Assembly (NCBI GenBank): GCA_902492995.1
Contig: CABUNR010000003.1
Coordinates: 3,550-67,549, forward strand
Direction: 5' to 3'
DNA from: OMSK01 sp902492995
GTDB lineage: Bacteria; Bacillota_I; Bacilli_A; RF39; UBA660
Length of the DNA stretch: 64,000 nucleotides
The translations under genes were made by a program, and so were the position numbers. Positions 51,611 to 60,947 of this stretch are shown here, in pieces (the first letter of the stretch is position 1; each line of letters starts with the position of its first letter). The notes under the pieces were generated by a model that was not told where the DNA came from, searched no databases, and was given only the letters and a program-made list of their open reading frames with translations.

Positions 51611-51818
51611 ATTTAATAACATGTTTATGGTCATCATAAAATAATTCATCTGGTTTCATTTTAAAAATTTTTGCTATTTTAACAGCCATATCATAAGTTA
51701 ATCTTCTTCTTCCATTTTCTATTTGTGAATAAAAAGGTTTACTTATTCCAAGTATTTCAGCTATGTATCTACTTGTATAATTATTTTTTATTCTTAGTTC
51801 TTTTAATTTAGAATTCAT
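51609..51818 (-). CDS. XRE-family HTH regulator, short
   Basis: The 69-aa Cro/CI-type protein has a single helix-turn-helix: IKNNYTSRYIAEILGISKPF and YSQIENGRRRLTYDMAVKIAKI. The C-terminus is short (DDHKHVIK). It could be a transcriptional repressor. A strong GGAGGAG site precedes the ATG. It is divergent from a second XRE gene (51930), separated by about 110 nt that should hold both promoters and operators. Confidence 0.88.
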   Translation of the reverse strand: MNSKLKELRIKNNYTSRYIAEILGISKPFYSQIENGRRRLTYDMAVKIAKIFKMKPDELFYDDHKHVIK

Positions 51819-51929
51819 TTTTACTCCTCCCTAATCATTATATCATAAGTTCACTAATAGTGTACTGAAGTTTATATATAAAAGTTATAAAATATAGATA
51901 ATTGGTAATTTTTGGAAATAGGTGGTAAT

Positions 51930-52181
51930 ATGATTACTAATAATGTTATTCATAAACAATATGAAACATTTAGTGAAAATATAAAATATTATAGGAAAAA
52001 GCTTAATCTAACACAAGAAGAATTAGCTGAAAAATCTGATTTAAGTATTTCTTATATTAAACAAATTGAATCTAATAAAGAATTTAAAAATGTTTCTTTA
52101 ACTGTTATATTAAAATTATCTAAAGCTTTAGATGTTAGTGTTGATAAATTATTTATTATTAAAATTAAAACGTCAGATTGA
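51930..52181 (+). CDS. XRE-family HTH regulator
   Basis: The 83-aa protein has one HTH: KYYRKKLNLTQEELAEKSDL and SISYIKQIESNKEFKNVS, then a helix with LKLSKALDVSVDKLF. Its ATG 51930 follows GGTGG (51921-51925); the earlier TTG at 51912 has no site. Together with the opposite XRE gene it may form a small mutual-control pair. The stop overlaps a bidirectional terminator. Confidence 0.85.
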   Translation: MITNNVIHKQYETFSENIKYYRKKLNLTQEELAEKSDLSISYIKQIESNKEFKNVSLTVILKLSKALDVSVDKLFIIKIKTSD

Positions 52182-52190
52182 CGTTTTTTT
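52166..52190. terminator. Bidirectional terminator
   Basis: AAAACGTCA-GAT-TGACGTTTTTTT; the TGA stop of the plus gene is in the stem. Confidence 0.8.
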
Positions 52191-52923
52191 AGTCTTCTAC
52201 ATTATGATATACGTTTTTAACATCTTCTATATCATCTAACATAGAAACAAGTCTATCAAAGATTTCTCTATCTTCACCTTCTATTTTGATTTTTTCTTTT
52301 GGAAGCATTGAAATTTCATCAATTTCAAATTCAACAGGCTTAATAGTTTCTATTGCTGATTTTAAGGCATATGAATCTTTAGGATTTCCATAAATAATAA
52401 CTAAATCATTATCAGTTTCAATATCATCAATATCTAAATCAGCATCTATAATAGCATTCATAACATCTTCTTCTTGTAATCCTTTAAATCCTATAATACA
52501 TAAATTATCATAATTAAATGATACAGAGCCTTGTACACCCATTTTACATTTACATTTATTTAATGCTGCCTTTACACTACTAATTGATCTATTAACATTA
52601 TCAGTTAAACATTCTACAATAATGGTTGATCCTGCTGGTCCAAAAATCTCATAATTTACTTTTTCATATGATTCATCTACACCACTATTTACTTTATCAA
52701 TAGCTCTTTTTATTATATCAGCTGGAACTTGTTCTTTTTTTGCACGTTCCATTATTCTTTTAAGTGATGCATTAGAATTTGGATCTGTTCCCCCTCGTTT
52801 TGCAATATCATATATTTCTCTTGCATACATTGAATATAATTTTGCTTTTGCTGCACCTGTTTTTTGAATGCTTGCTTTTCTAACTTCATAAGCTCTACCA
52901 AATAATTGGATATCTAATTTCAT
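52189..52923 (-). CDS. YebC/PmpR (TACO1) family protein
   Basis: The 244-aa protein has the YebC layout: KTGAAKAKLYSMYAREIYDI and RGGTDPNSNASLKRIMERAK (N-domain), KEQVPADIIKRAIDKV, NYEIFGPAGSTIIVECLTDN, NRSISSVKAALNKCKCKMG and GSVSFNYD, then acidic domains II/III. YebC-type proteins act as translation factors easing polyproline stalls or as transcription regulators. The N-terminal MKLDIQLFGRAYEVRKA replaces the usual GHSKWA start. ATG 52923 follows GAGTG; the in-frame start at 52941 is less likely. Confidence 0.9.
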   Translation of the reverse strand: MKLDIQLFGRAYEVRKASIQKTGAAKAKLYSMYAREIYDIAKRGGTDPNSNASLKRIMERAKKEQVPADIIKRAIDKVNSGVDESYEKVNYEIFGPAGSTIIVECLTDNVNRSISSVKAALNKCKCKMGVQGSVSFNYDNLCIIGFKGLQEEDVMNAIIDADLDIDDIETDNDLVIIYGNPKDSYALKSAIETIKPVEFEIDEISMLPKEKIKIEGEDREIFDRLVSMLDDIEDVKNVYHNVED

Positions 52924-52980
52924 ATAATCACTCTTTCTCATTCCATATTTATTTTACATTATATAATATAATTTTACAAG

Positions 52981-53003
52981 AAAAAAATATCACAAGGATA
53001 TTA
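52981..53003 (-). terminator. Terminator of LCP gene
   Basis: AATATCCTTGTGATATTTTTTT on the minus strand. Confidence 0.7.
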
Positions 53004-54461
53004 TTTTTCATTATTTAGTGTTTCTTTTATTTTTGTTTTTGCAAGTTCTACTGTACTCATATCTGGTTCCATTACATATAATTTTTGGCTTGGATATGAA
53101 TATGTATAATTACTACTATCACGACCATTAACACTTTGTGATGTTATATTCCATTTTGGCATAGTATTTAATTGATTTTTTATTAAACTTGTTAAATCTT
53201 TTGTTGCCATATTTGTTTGAAAACTTCCATCTAAAGTATTTAATAGGCTATTATATTTAGAAATAATTGTTTTTGAGGATAACATTTTATTCATTATTGC
53301 TGTTAATACATCTTGTTGATTTTTTACTCTATGTCTATCTCCTTCTTGATATGCATGTCTTTCTCTTGCGAATGCAAGGGCAGTTTTACCATTCATATGA
53401 ACATTTCCTTTTTTTATTGTAATTGCAGGATCTGTCCATGGAATAAATGTTTTATCTGAATATACATCTATTCCCCCTATTACATCTACTACATCTATTA
53501 ATGTTGTAAAATTAACTCTAAAATAATAATTTATTTCTATTCCAAAAAGGTCTTCTAACGTTTTTACGCTTTTATCTACACCATATATTCCTGCATGTGT
53601 TAACTTATCTTTTAATCCAGTTGTTCCATTTAATTTAATGTAATAATCTCTTGGTATTGATGTTAATAATATTTCATGCGTTGTCGGATTTACAGTTGCT
53701 ATCATATTTACATCACTTCTTGATACTGATGATATAGCTCCATATGTATCAATTCCACTTATAAATATATTAAATGGTTCTTTTGTTACTTTTACTTCTT
53801 TTGCTATACTTTTGGTTTTTGTTTTAATAGAAATAGTTGCTAATATTTTAGTTTTATCTTTAAATCCAGTTACTTCTTCATCTAAATTTACTTTATATGA
53901 TTCACTTATAAAGATTGCATCGACATTTTCATTTAACAAATCATTTGCTAGTTTAATGTGATCTTTATAATCTTTATTTTTTGTTTCTACTTTTTTTTCT
54001 ATTTTTTCTTTAGCCTTTTTATATGTATCAGTATCGGTATTAAAAAATCCCATTTTATATGATTTTAAATCATCTAGTTTAAAGTATGTTTCATTATCTA
54101 ATACTACTACATAATAGTTTTCTACTTGATATCCTGAGCTAGTTATATTTTCTAAGAAATCTACTGTGTTATATAAATAATTTATTCCAAATATAAATAC
54201 TAACGAAAATAAAATAGCAAATATGTTTGTTGGAATTTTTAATTTTGTTTTTATCTTTGGAATAAACAAAATTAAATTTATTATAATAGCTATTATAGCT
54301 ATTACACTAAATACTAATGAAAAGTATTTAGTTGGAAGTACATCCATATATATAATTAGTCCAGAAAAAATTATAAGTAATATATCAAAAAGTATTCCGA
54401 TAATTCGACTGAATATATTAACTTTTTTCTTTTTTTTAGAATTGTTTTTATTTTTATTCAT
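53001..54461 (-). CDS. LytR-CpsA-Psr (LCP) family glycopolymer transferase
   Basis: The 486-aa protein has three to four N-terminal helices (residues 18-110), an accessory extracytoplasmic part with ENYYVVVLDNETYFKLDDLK (DUF-like solute binding segment) and an LCP domain (about 225-400): SRSDVNMIATVNPTTHEILL, TSIPRDYYIKLNG, TLEDLFGIEINYYFRVN and ALAFARERHAYQEGDRHR. The Arg and Asp residues that bind the polyprenyl pyrophosphate are kept. It attaches wall teichoic acid or capsule-like polymers to peptidoglycan. AGGTGAT site. Confidence 0.92.
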   Translation of the reverse strand: MNKNKNNSKKKKKVNIFSRIIGILFDILLIIFSGLIIYMDVLPTKYFSLVFSVIAIIAIIINLILFIPKIKTKLKIPTNIFAILFSLVFIFGINYLYNTVDFLENITSSGYQVENYYVVVLDNETYFKLDDLKSYKMGFFNTDTDTYKKAKEKIEKKVETKNKDYKDHIKLANDLLNENVDAIFISESYKVNLDEEVTGFKDKTKILATISIKTKTKSIAKEVKVTKEPFNIFISGIDTYGAISSVSRSDVNMIATVNPTTHEILLTSIPRDYYIKLNGTTGLKDKLTHAGIYGVDKSVKTLEDLFGIEINYYFRVNFTTLIDVVDVIGGIDVYSDKTFIPWTDPAITIKKGNVHMNGKTALAFARERHAYQEGDRHRVKNQQDVLTAIMNKMLSSKTIISKYNSLLNTLDGSFQTNMATKDLTSLIKNQLNTMPKWNITSQSVNGRDSSNYTYSYPSQKLYVMEPDMSTVELAKTKIKETLNNEK

Positions 54462-54494
54462 TTTATCACCTAGTTAATTATATCATATAAATTT

Positions 54495-54522
54495 AAAAAA
54501 CTAAATATCTAATATTTAGTTT
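54495..54522 (-). terminator. Terminator of spo0A
   Basis: AAACTAAATAT-TAG-ATATTTAGTTTTTT, a perfect 11-bp stem with a T tail on the minus strand. Confidence 0.85.
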
Positions 54523-54551
54523 AACCATTTTATTTAATTTAATATCATAAA

Positions 54552-55304
54552 TTATATTCTTATTGAATCTAATTTAAGTTTATCAGCTATTGTTACAATA
54601 AATTCACTATTTGTTGGCTTTGCTTTATCTATATCGACACTATGTCCAAATATTTCTTCCATTAAATCCCAGCTTCCTCTATTCCAACTTACTTCTATAG
54701 CATGTCTTATTGCTCTTTCTACTCTTGATACTGTTGTATCAAATTTATGGGCTAATTCAGGATACAATTCTTTTGTTATTCCACCTATTATTTCTGGTCT
54801 TCCATATATTATTCCTACTGCTTCTCTTATATACTGATATCCTTTTATATGTGATGGTATTCCAAGTTCATGTAATATCTTGGTTATCGATATTTGTAAA
54901 TTGTTATTTGTTAAATTCATTTTTTTATTTTGATCAAATACGCTTAAAATTCTTTTGTGTAAATCTGACAATTCAAATGGTTTCAATATAAAATAGTTTA
55001 CACCATAACTTGATACTTCTTCTATAACTTCTTGTGAATTATAACTTGTTTGAACTATTACTTTTTTATCTATATTTCTTTTTTTCATTTCTTCTAATAC
55101 ATACATTCCATCTTTTTTGGGCATTATTAAATCTAGAAGAATTATATCATATTTATCTTGTTTTTTTTCTGCTAATTCTATTCCGTCTGTTCCATCATAT
55201 GCAACAAGGTCAATACTTATTTGATTATTCCCTTTAAAATATTCTTTTACCATATCTATTAAGTTTTTATTATCATCTATCATAAGTACTCTTATTTTGT
55301 TCAT
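54552..55304 (-). CDS. spo0A: Sporulation master response regulator Spo0A
   Basis: The 250-aa protein has a receiver domain (1-120: LMIDDNKNL acidic pocket, phosphoacceptor Asp near 58 in LLDLIMPKKDG, VIVQTSYN, FILKPFE) and the characteristic Spo0A DNA-binding domain (140-250): KILHELGIPSHIKGYQYIRE, SRVERAIRHAIEVSWNRG and AKPTNSEFIVTIADKLKL. In Bacilli it controls entry into sporulation and other stationary-phase responses. No spoIVB or other spo gene is next to it. AAGGAAG site; a strong terminator follows. Confidence 0.95.
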   Translation of the reverse strand: MNKIRVLMIDDNKNLIDMVKEYFKGNNQISIDLVAYDGTDGIELAEKKQDKYDIILLDLIMPKKDGMYVLEEMKKRNIDKKVIVQTSYNSQEVIEEVSSYGVNYFILKPFELSDLHKRILSVFDQNKKMNLTNNNLQISITKILHELGIPSHIKGYQYIREAVGIIYGRPEIIGGITKELYPELAHKFDTTVSRVERAIRHAIEVSWNRGSWDLMEEIFGHSVDIDKAKPTNSEFIVTIADKLKLDSIRI

Positions 55305-55392
55305 TTTATCTTCCTTTCTTACTATGATATTATTTTACAACTAACTACTTATGAAATTTATCTAATTATGTCGAATAAGATAAAAAAAGTCA

Positions 55393-56073
55393 CTAATTAC
55401 AAGCAACTTCTATCAATTCTTTTATATTTAATGATGTTCTGCCTATTAAATACCCATCTAATTCTTTTATTTGTTTTAGATATTCAATATTTTTCTTATT
55501 AATATTTCCACCATATAGAACCATTATATCATTAATTTTATATTTTTTCACAATTTTTTTTATATATTTTATCATTTTTTCTATATACTTTACATTTATA
55601 TTTTTATTGCTACTAACCATGTATTTTGGTTCATATGCTATTATAATTTTATCTAAATTTATATTTTTTAAATAACTATTTATTGCTTTTCTTATTGTCC
55701 TTTTTTTATAAATATCTTTTTTATTTTCTCCTATACATACTATTGGAGTTATACCATATTTTTTGCATAATTTTATTTTTTTATTAATTGTTTTATTATT
55801 ATTTTTTACTTCACTATGTCCTATAATTACATAACTTATATCTAGTGATTTTACTTGTCTACATGATATACTTCCTGTGTGATTTCCTCTTTCATGTTCT
55901 GATACATCTTGTACACCTAAATTCAGGTTTGCTTCTTTAAAACAAGGAATATATATTGTAGATGGGCAAAATATTATATTATCTGTTTTTTCTTTTTTGA
56001 TTTTTTCTAAATAATTTTTTACTTCATCATAATCTAGATACATTTTCATATTAGCAACTATGATTTTATTCAT
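55393..56073 (-). CDS. tpiA: Triosephosphate isomerase, divergent and short
   Basis: The 226-aa protein has the TIM catalytic residues: Lys in IVANMKMY (usual NWKMN), His in YVIIGHSEV, and Glu in IIAYEPKYMVSS (usual YEPVWAIGTG). The C-terminal phosphate loop reads VLYGGNINKKN and GYLIGRTSL. It is about 25 residues shorter than usual, and the lid Trp is replaced by Lys-Tyr. It interconverts DHAP and GAP in glycolysis. It overlaps the preceding glycosyltransferase gene by 8 nt and forms an operon with pgk. Confidence 0.87.
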   Translation of the reverse strand: MNKIIVANMKMYLDYDEVKNYLEKIKKEKTDNIIFCPSTIYIPCFKEANLNLGVQDVSEHERGNHTGSISCRQVKSLDISYVIIGHSEVKNNNKTINKKIKLCKKYGITPIVCIGENKKDIYKKRTIRKAINSYLKNINLDKIIIAYEPKYMVSSNKNINVKYIEKMIKYIKKIVKKYKINDIMVLYGGNINKKNIEYLKQIKELDGYLIGRTSLNIKELIEVACN

Positions 56074-57292
56074 CTTTATTTCCTTTAATCATATCTTTTA
56101 TTTTATCAATTAAGCCTTTTTTATTCATACCAAGGGCTTCTTTATATACACCTAAAATACTATCTGCAAAAAACTTAAGTGAATGCATTTCGGCAGTTAT
56201 TACTGCTTGTTTAGACATTTTTTCTCTAATATCATTATTTTCTATTAAATAATTTATTGCCTCAACATATGTTTTTTTATCTTTAAAATATTTTCCATTT
56301 ACATCATCTATTAATATATCTTTAAAACTTTCATCTTTTAAAGCTACAACAGGTATTGATCCTGCCATTGCTTCTATTAATGTTAATCCTTGGGTTTCTG
56401 TATTAGATGCAGTTACAAAGACGCTTGCTAATTGATAATAAATTGGTATTTCTTCATATGGAATAGCATTAGTAAATATAACATTATCAATTATTTTTAA
56501 ATCTGTAGCTTCTTTAATATAATGTTCATAATCTGGTCCACTTCCAACTATTACAAATTTTACGTTTTTATGTTTTTTTAATATATCAACTTGTCCTTTT
56601 AACAATAAGTCAATATTTTTTTCCTGTGCTAATCTTCCAACATATAATATAACAAAATCATCCAATTTTATTTTTAATTCTTCTTTTAATGATTTTATAT
56701 CTTCTTTTTTAAAATTTTCTTTAGAAAATCTTTTAGTATCCATTCCTGTTGGTACAATATGTATTTCTTTATCAAATTTATATTTTTCTTTAAATAAATC
56801 ATAGGTTTTCTTACTTGGAACAATTAATTCTCTTGCAGTTTTATCACAATAAAATTTTGTTAAATATTCCACTATTTTTTTACTTGATTTATCAAAATAT
56901 CCTTTTGTTATATAATAAACATAATCTTCATACATAGTATGATAAGTATGTACAAGTGGAATATTTAATTGTTTAGCAATTATTCTTGCGAATGTTCCAA
57001 CACCAAATTCTGTATGTGAATGAATTATATCCAAATTCCATTTTTTAATTTTATTTATTGCTCTAAGTGGATATATTCCTGTTAATCTATAATCATATAT
57101 TCCAATTGGAACTCCTGGAATTCTTATTATCCTTTCATCATCTTCATATTTATAAGACATATTTTCTGGATTTACAGTTACTATAAATACTTCATGTCCT
57201 TCTTCAATTAATGCTTTTTCAAGCATTGATATACTTGTTGATACTCCATTTATATAAGGAGGATATGTATCGGTAAATATTCCTATTCTCAT
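56066..57292 (-). CDS. GT4 family glycosyltransferase (diacylglycerol glucosyltransferase-like)
   Basis: The 408-aa GT-B enzyme has an N-domain starting RIGIFTDTYPPYINGVSTSI, an HSHTEFGVG and a C-domain with YVGRLAQEKNIDLLLKG, the GSGPDYEHYIKEA and PSNTETQGLTLIEAM-like SNTETQGLTLIEAMAG (E-x7-E). The N-terminal GVSTS and HTYHTMYEDYVYY are close to 1,2-diacylglycerol 3-glucosyltransferases, which make glycolipid anchors for lipoteichoic acid. It overlaps the following flippase-like gene by 4 nt (ATGA), suggesting coupled synthesis and export. Confidence 0.87.
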   Translation of the reverse strand: MRIGIFTDTYPPYINGVSTSISMLEKALIEEGHEVFIVTVNPENMSYKYEDDERIIRIPGVPIGIYDYRLTGIYPLRAINKIKKWNLDIIHSHTEFGVGTFARIIAKQLNIPLVHTYHTMYEDYVYYITKGYFDKSSKKIVEYLTKFYCDKTARELIVPSKKTYDLFKEKYKFDKEIHIVPTGMDTKRFSKENFKKEDIKSLKEELKIKLDDFVILYVGRLAQEKNIDLLLKGQVDILKKHKNVKFVIVGSGPDYEHYIKEATDLKIIDNVIFTNAIPYEEIPIYYQLASVFVTASNTETQGLTLIEAMAGSIPVVALKDESFKDILIDDVNGKYFKDKKTYVEAINYLIENNDIREKMSKQAVITAEMHSLKFFADSILGVYKEALGMNKKGLIDKIKDMIKGNKDE

Positions 57293-58299
57293 ATATTTTT
57301 CTCTCCTTTTTTTAAGTTAACAGCAATGGCTCCTATAATCATTGGAATATAATATGTTATGAATCTCCATGTTATCATAATTGCTGTTAAAATACTTCCC
57401 TTTATAAAATTTTCATAAAATTTGATAAATCCAAATTCTAAACCGCCTGTTCCACCTGGTATTGGTACAAATGATCCCATTAACATTACATATGCTGATG
57501 CAATTATACTTTCTATTCCATTAAAACTTGTATAGTCACCTGTTCCATATAATATTGCTAGTGGAACTAAATAAAAGCAAACTAATCCTGTAAAATTTAC
57601 AAGAATCATTATTAAAAATTCTTTTTTATTTTTTAGTAATAGTTTTGTTCCATCATATAATTCATTTATATATGTATTAAATTTTTCTTGTTGTTCTTCC
57701 CTATTTTTTATTATTTTTATTTTGCTTAATAAATTTATGATTTTATTTATGATAAATTTATTAGTTTTTTTTGTAAATGCTAGTAAAAATAATGCAAATG
57801 TTACTAATGTATTTATTATAAAACCTATTGTTACTAAGTTTTTTAAAAGACCATTACTTGGAAAAATATGAAATAGTTGATTACATAATATTGCAAGAAC
57901 TCCTAATGTTACTAAAGCAATTTGATAAACAACAAATTGTTGAATAACAATTGTTGTACAATCTGCCATTTTTATTTTTTCTTTTCTAAGAATATATATT
58001 TCAAAAGGTTGTCCTCCACTTGAAAATGGTGTTATTGCATTAAAAAAATTAATTTCTAATATAAATTTAAATGTCTTTTTAAAATTATAATCTTTTTTAA
58101 ATTTTTTTATTATTTTATTTAAAGCAATGGCTTTAAAAAACCAATAACTTGCTATTAGTAAAAAGGCTACTAATAACCATCCTTTATTTAATGTTTTTAG
58201 TATAGTAATTATTTCTTTATAATTATCTTTTAAGGAGAAAAATAGTACTAAAATTGTTACTATTAAAAGTAATAAATAATTTATTATTTTATTTTTCAT
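57289..58299 (-). CDS. Flippase-like / LPG synthase TM domain membrane protein
   Basis: The 336-aa integral membrane protein has about eight helices and matches the UPF0104/LPG_synthase_TM family (WFFKAIALNKIIKKF, NFFNAITPFSSGGQPFEIYI, FVPIPGGTGGLEFGFI). Members include flippase-like and MprF N-domain relatives. There is no soluble lysyltransferase domain. ATG 58299 is preferred over GTG 58311, which overlaps the end of pgk, but the site (AAGTG) is weak. Its position next to a glycolipid glycosyltransferase suggests lipid transport. Confidence 0.82.
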   Translation of the reverse strand: MKNKIINYLLLLIVTILVLFFSLKDNYKEIITILKTLNKGWLLVAFLLIASYWFFKAIALNKIIKKFKKDYNFKKTFKFILEINFFNAITPFSSGGQPFEIYILRKEKIKMADCTTIVIQQFVVYQIALVTLGVLAILCNQLFHIFPSNGLLKNLVTIGFIINTLVTFALFLLAFTKKTNKFIINKIINLLSKIKIIKNREEQQEKFNTYINELYDGTKLLLKNKKEFLIMILVNFTGLVCFYLVPLAILYGTGDYTSFNGIESIIASAYVMLMGSFVPIPGGTGGLEFGFIKFYENFIKGSILTAIMITWRFITYYIPMIIGAIAVNLKKGEKNI

Positions 58300-58300
58300 A

Positions 58301-59482
58301 TTATTTTTCACTTATTATTTCTATTCCTGGAAGTTTTTTTCCTTCTAAAAATTCAAGTGATGCTCCTCCTCCTGTTGATATATGTGTCATATAATCTTTA
58401 TATCCGAAATTAATTACTGCTGATGCGGTATCTCCTCCTCCAATTATTTTTACTGCATCTATATTTTTTAATATTTCACAAATTTCTTTTGTTCCATTAC
58501 TAAATGTTTCTAGTTCACTATATCCAAGTGTTCCATTCCATATTATTGTTTTACTATCTGTTAAATATTCTTTAAATAATTTTATTGTTGAATGACCTAT
58601 ATCAAGACCGATCTCATCACTTTTTATATCTTTTATAAAGCATTCTCTTTTATTTCCTTCTTTTATTTCTAAACTATTTACGGAGTCTATTGGAAGTATT
58701 ATTTTGTCCTTGTATTTTTCTAAAATAGTTTTTGCAAATTCCATACTTTCTTCATCTTTTATTGATTTTCCAACATCAATACCCATGGATGCTAAGAAAG
58801 TATAACTCATTCCGCCACCTATTAAAATATAATCTGCTATTTTTACTAAGTTTTCTATGACTCCTATTTTGTCATTTACTTTTGCGCCTCCTAATATTAC
58901 TGTTAATGGTCTTTTTGGTTTTTTTATAGCATTTCCTAAGATTTTTACTTCTTTTTCTACTAAAAATCCTATACCACTAGGTATATTAGTTGCAATTCCT
59001 ACATTTGATGCATGTTTTCTATGACACGTTCCAAATGCATCATTTATAAATATATCTCCTAAACTTGCCCAATATTTTCCAAGTTCTTTATCATTCTTAC
59101 TTTCTAAGTTACCATTTAAATCTTCGAATCTAGTGTTTTCCATTAATAAAACTTCTCCACTTTTTAAATTATTAATTTCATCTTCTAGTATTTTTCCCCT
59201 AGTTTCTGTAACAAAGATAACTTCTTTATCTAATAATTCACTAAGTCTTAAAGCAACTGGTTCTAAAGTATTTTTTTCTTTATCTTTTTCTTCTTTTATT
59301 CTTCCTAAGTGTGACATTAATATGACCTTAGCTTGTTTTTCTATACAATAATTTATTGTTTCTAAACTTTGTTTTATTCTATTATCATCTAATATTACAG
59401 AATCTTTTATTGGTACATTGAAATCTACTCTAATAATTACTTTTTTATCTTTTAAATCAAAATCTTTTACTGTCTTTTTCAT
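58301..59482 (-). CDS. pgk: Phosphoglycerate kinase
   Basis: The 393-aa Pgk has the substrate Arg motif KVIIRVDFNVPIKD, MSHLGRIKEE, ENTRFEDLNG, NDAFGTCHRKHAS, the hinge VILGGAKVNDKIGVIENL and the nucleotide site with GGGDTASAVINFG and ISTGGGASLEFLEGK. It makes ATP from 1,3-bisphosphoglycerate. It is in a run with tpiA, a GT4 glycosyltransferase and a flippase-like gene, and is preceded by a lone prepilin gene 8 nt away. AGGAG site. Confidence 0.95.
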   Translation of the reverse strand: MKKTVKDFDLKDKKVIIRVDFNVPIKDSVILDDNRIKQSLETINYCIEKQAKVILMSHLGRIKEEKDKEKNTLEPVALRLSELLDKEVIFVTETRGKILEDEINNLKSGEVLLMENTRFEDLNGNLESKNDKELGKYWASLGDIFINDAFGTCHRKHASNVGIATNIPSGIGFLVEKEVKILGNAIKKPKRPLTVILGGAKVNDKIGVIENLVKIADYILIGGGMSYTFLASMGIDVGKSIKDEESMEFAKTILEKYKDKIILPIDSVNSLEIKEGNKRECFIKDIKSDEIGLDIGHSTIKLFKEYLTDSKTIIWNGTLGYSELETFSNGTKEICEILKNIDAVKIIGGGDTASAVINFGYKDYMTHISTGGGASLEFLEGKKLPGIEIISEK

Positions 59483-59490
59483 GTTTTCTC

Positions 59491-59859
59491 CTAACTATTT
59501 AATGTACAAGTGTATGTCATATCACTTGTTAATGTTACTGTAATTGTATCCGTTTCTTCTAATTTTTTTTCAGTATTTGGATTTTTTATGTTACTTTTTA
59601 CATAACCTGAATTCATCAAATCTGCAATACTTAAATTTATAGAATCACCACTATTTTTTAAATCCTTAGCTGCTTCTATTTTACTATGATTTAGATATGC
59701 TTCTGAAGCTAAGCATAAATCACTAACAAAATTATCATAACTATTTTTTCTTGTTTTACTTATTTGATTTATTATATTCGGTGCAGAAACTAAGATTATA
59801 ATTGCTATTACACCTAATATTGCTATTAATTCTATAAGTGTAAACCCTTTTTTATTCAT
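59491..59859 (-). CDS. Lone type IV pilin-like prepilin
   Basis: The 122-aa protein starts MNKKGFTLIELIAILGVIAI, the class III prepilin signal (G cleavage, Phe+1, Glu+5) and hydrophobic helix of type IV pilins and competence pseudopilins. The C-domain is small with two Cys (LCLASEAYL and YTCTLNS), possibly a disulfide. No prepilin peptidase, assembly ATPase or other pilin gene is nearby. It lies 8 nt before pgk on the same strand. The pilus or competence machinery, if present, must be elsewhere. Confidence 0.88.
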   Translation of the reverse strand: MNKKGFTLIELIAILGVIAIIILVSAPNIINQISKTRKNSYDNFVSDLCLASEAYLNHSKIEAAKDLKNSGDSINLSIADLMNSGYVKSNIKNPNTEKKLEETDTITVTLTSDMTYTCTLNS

Positions 59860-59922
59860 TTTATCACCTATTTCTATGTATATATTTTATAACGTTTTTA
59901 TAATATTTTCAATATATAAACA

Positions 59923-59950
59923 AAATATAGATTAATTTGAATCTATATTT
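59923..59950 (-). terminator. Terminator of 59932 gene
   Basis: AAATATAGATT-CAAATT-AATCTATATTTT on the minus strand; the stop codon lies in the loop. Confidence 0.65.
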
Positions 59951-60879
59951 TTAAATTTATCATTTTCTCTTTTTAATAAAATTAAATATATTATTAAATT
60001 TATAACTATAATTACTGTTCCTATTATAATATATACTAAACTATAATTATTTAATTGCTCAATTATGTCTTTTGTTATATCTTTAAGTAAATTTGTAATA
60101 TTTAATTGATTTATTTTTCTTAACATTAAATTCATAATCTTTAATATTATTCCAGATATTATAAAAGTTATTCCAAACCATTTTAAACTTTTATATATAC
60201 TTTTTCTTGTTATTACAATTCCTATTATAAATATTATAAAAATTAATATCAATAATATATCAAATAGTACTATGTATATATTCTTTAATAGTATATATAT
60301 TTTTCTTAATTTTGATGTATAATCAAATCCTAGCTTTTCATTTATTTTATTTGTTATTTCATCTATTTTTTGTTCTATATATGGTGTTTTTTCTTTTATT
60401 TTATTTATAAATTTTTCTTGATTTTCTTTTGTTAAATATTCACTTTTAGGAACGTTTTTTTCTTTAAGTTCATTTGATATATCTTCTATATTATTTTCTA
60501 AAAATTGATTTAAATCTTTAGATGTTACTAATTTTTCTTTTTTATTCTTTTCTATATTATCTAAGGCTTTATTTAATTTTTCTTTTGTATATTTATCTAC
60601 TGGTTTTGAATTTATGAAAGATTCTATACTTTCTTTTGGAATTCCTGCTTCTTCTAGTTTATTTTTTATATCTTTAAATTCTTCTAATTCTCCTTCTTTA
60701 TCTTTAAATAACTCAATTACATCTATGTTATCAACACCTTTTTTTAATAGCTCTATATTCAAATATTTTTGACTTATTTTTTTTAATGAAAATAAAACTA
60801 TATCTACTACTAGTATTAATATACAAATAAATGTTAATATAGATAAAAATATTTCTTTTATTTTATTTAGTTTTTCCAT
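59932..60879 (-). CDS. Membrane protein with extracytoplasmic helical domain, unknown
   Basis: The 315-aa protein has one N-terminal helix (10-35), a Lys/Glu-rich, helical soluble part (about 40-205, e.g. KEKLNKALDNIEKNKKEKLV), and three C-terminal helices (about 200-300). It is not recognised. The layout with a large loop between the first and second helix suggests an outside domain. GGTGG site before the ATG; own terminator. It could be an envelope-associated protein. Confidence 0.55.
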   Translation of the reverse strand: MEKLNKIKEIFLSILTFICILILVVDIVLFSLKKISQKYLNIELLKKGVDNIDVIELFKDKEGELEEFKDIKNKLEEAGIPKESIESFINSKPVDKYTKEKLNKALDNIEKNKKEKLVTSKDLNQFLENNIEDISNELKEKNVPKSEYLTKENQEKFINKIKEKTPYIEQKIDEITNKINEKLGFDYTSKLRKIYILLKNIYIVLFDILLILIFIIFIIGIVITRKSIYKSLKWFGITFIISGIILKIMNLMLRKINQLNITNLLKDITKDIIEQLNNYSLVYIIIGTVIIVINLIIYLILLKRENDKFKNIDSN

Positions 60880-60924
60880 ATTACCACCTATAAGTAGGAT
60901 AGCACTTTTTAAGTATTTAGTAAA

Positions 60925-60947
60925 GAAAAAAAGCTTAACGCTTTTTT
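60925..60947 (-). terminator. Terminator of EIIB-like gene
   Basis: AAAAAGC-GTTAA-GCTTTTTTT on the minus strand. Confidence 0.75.
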
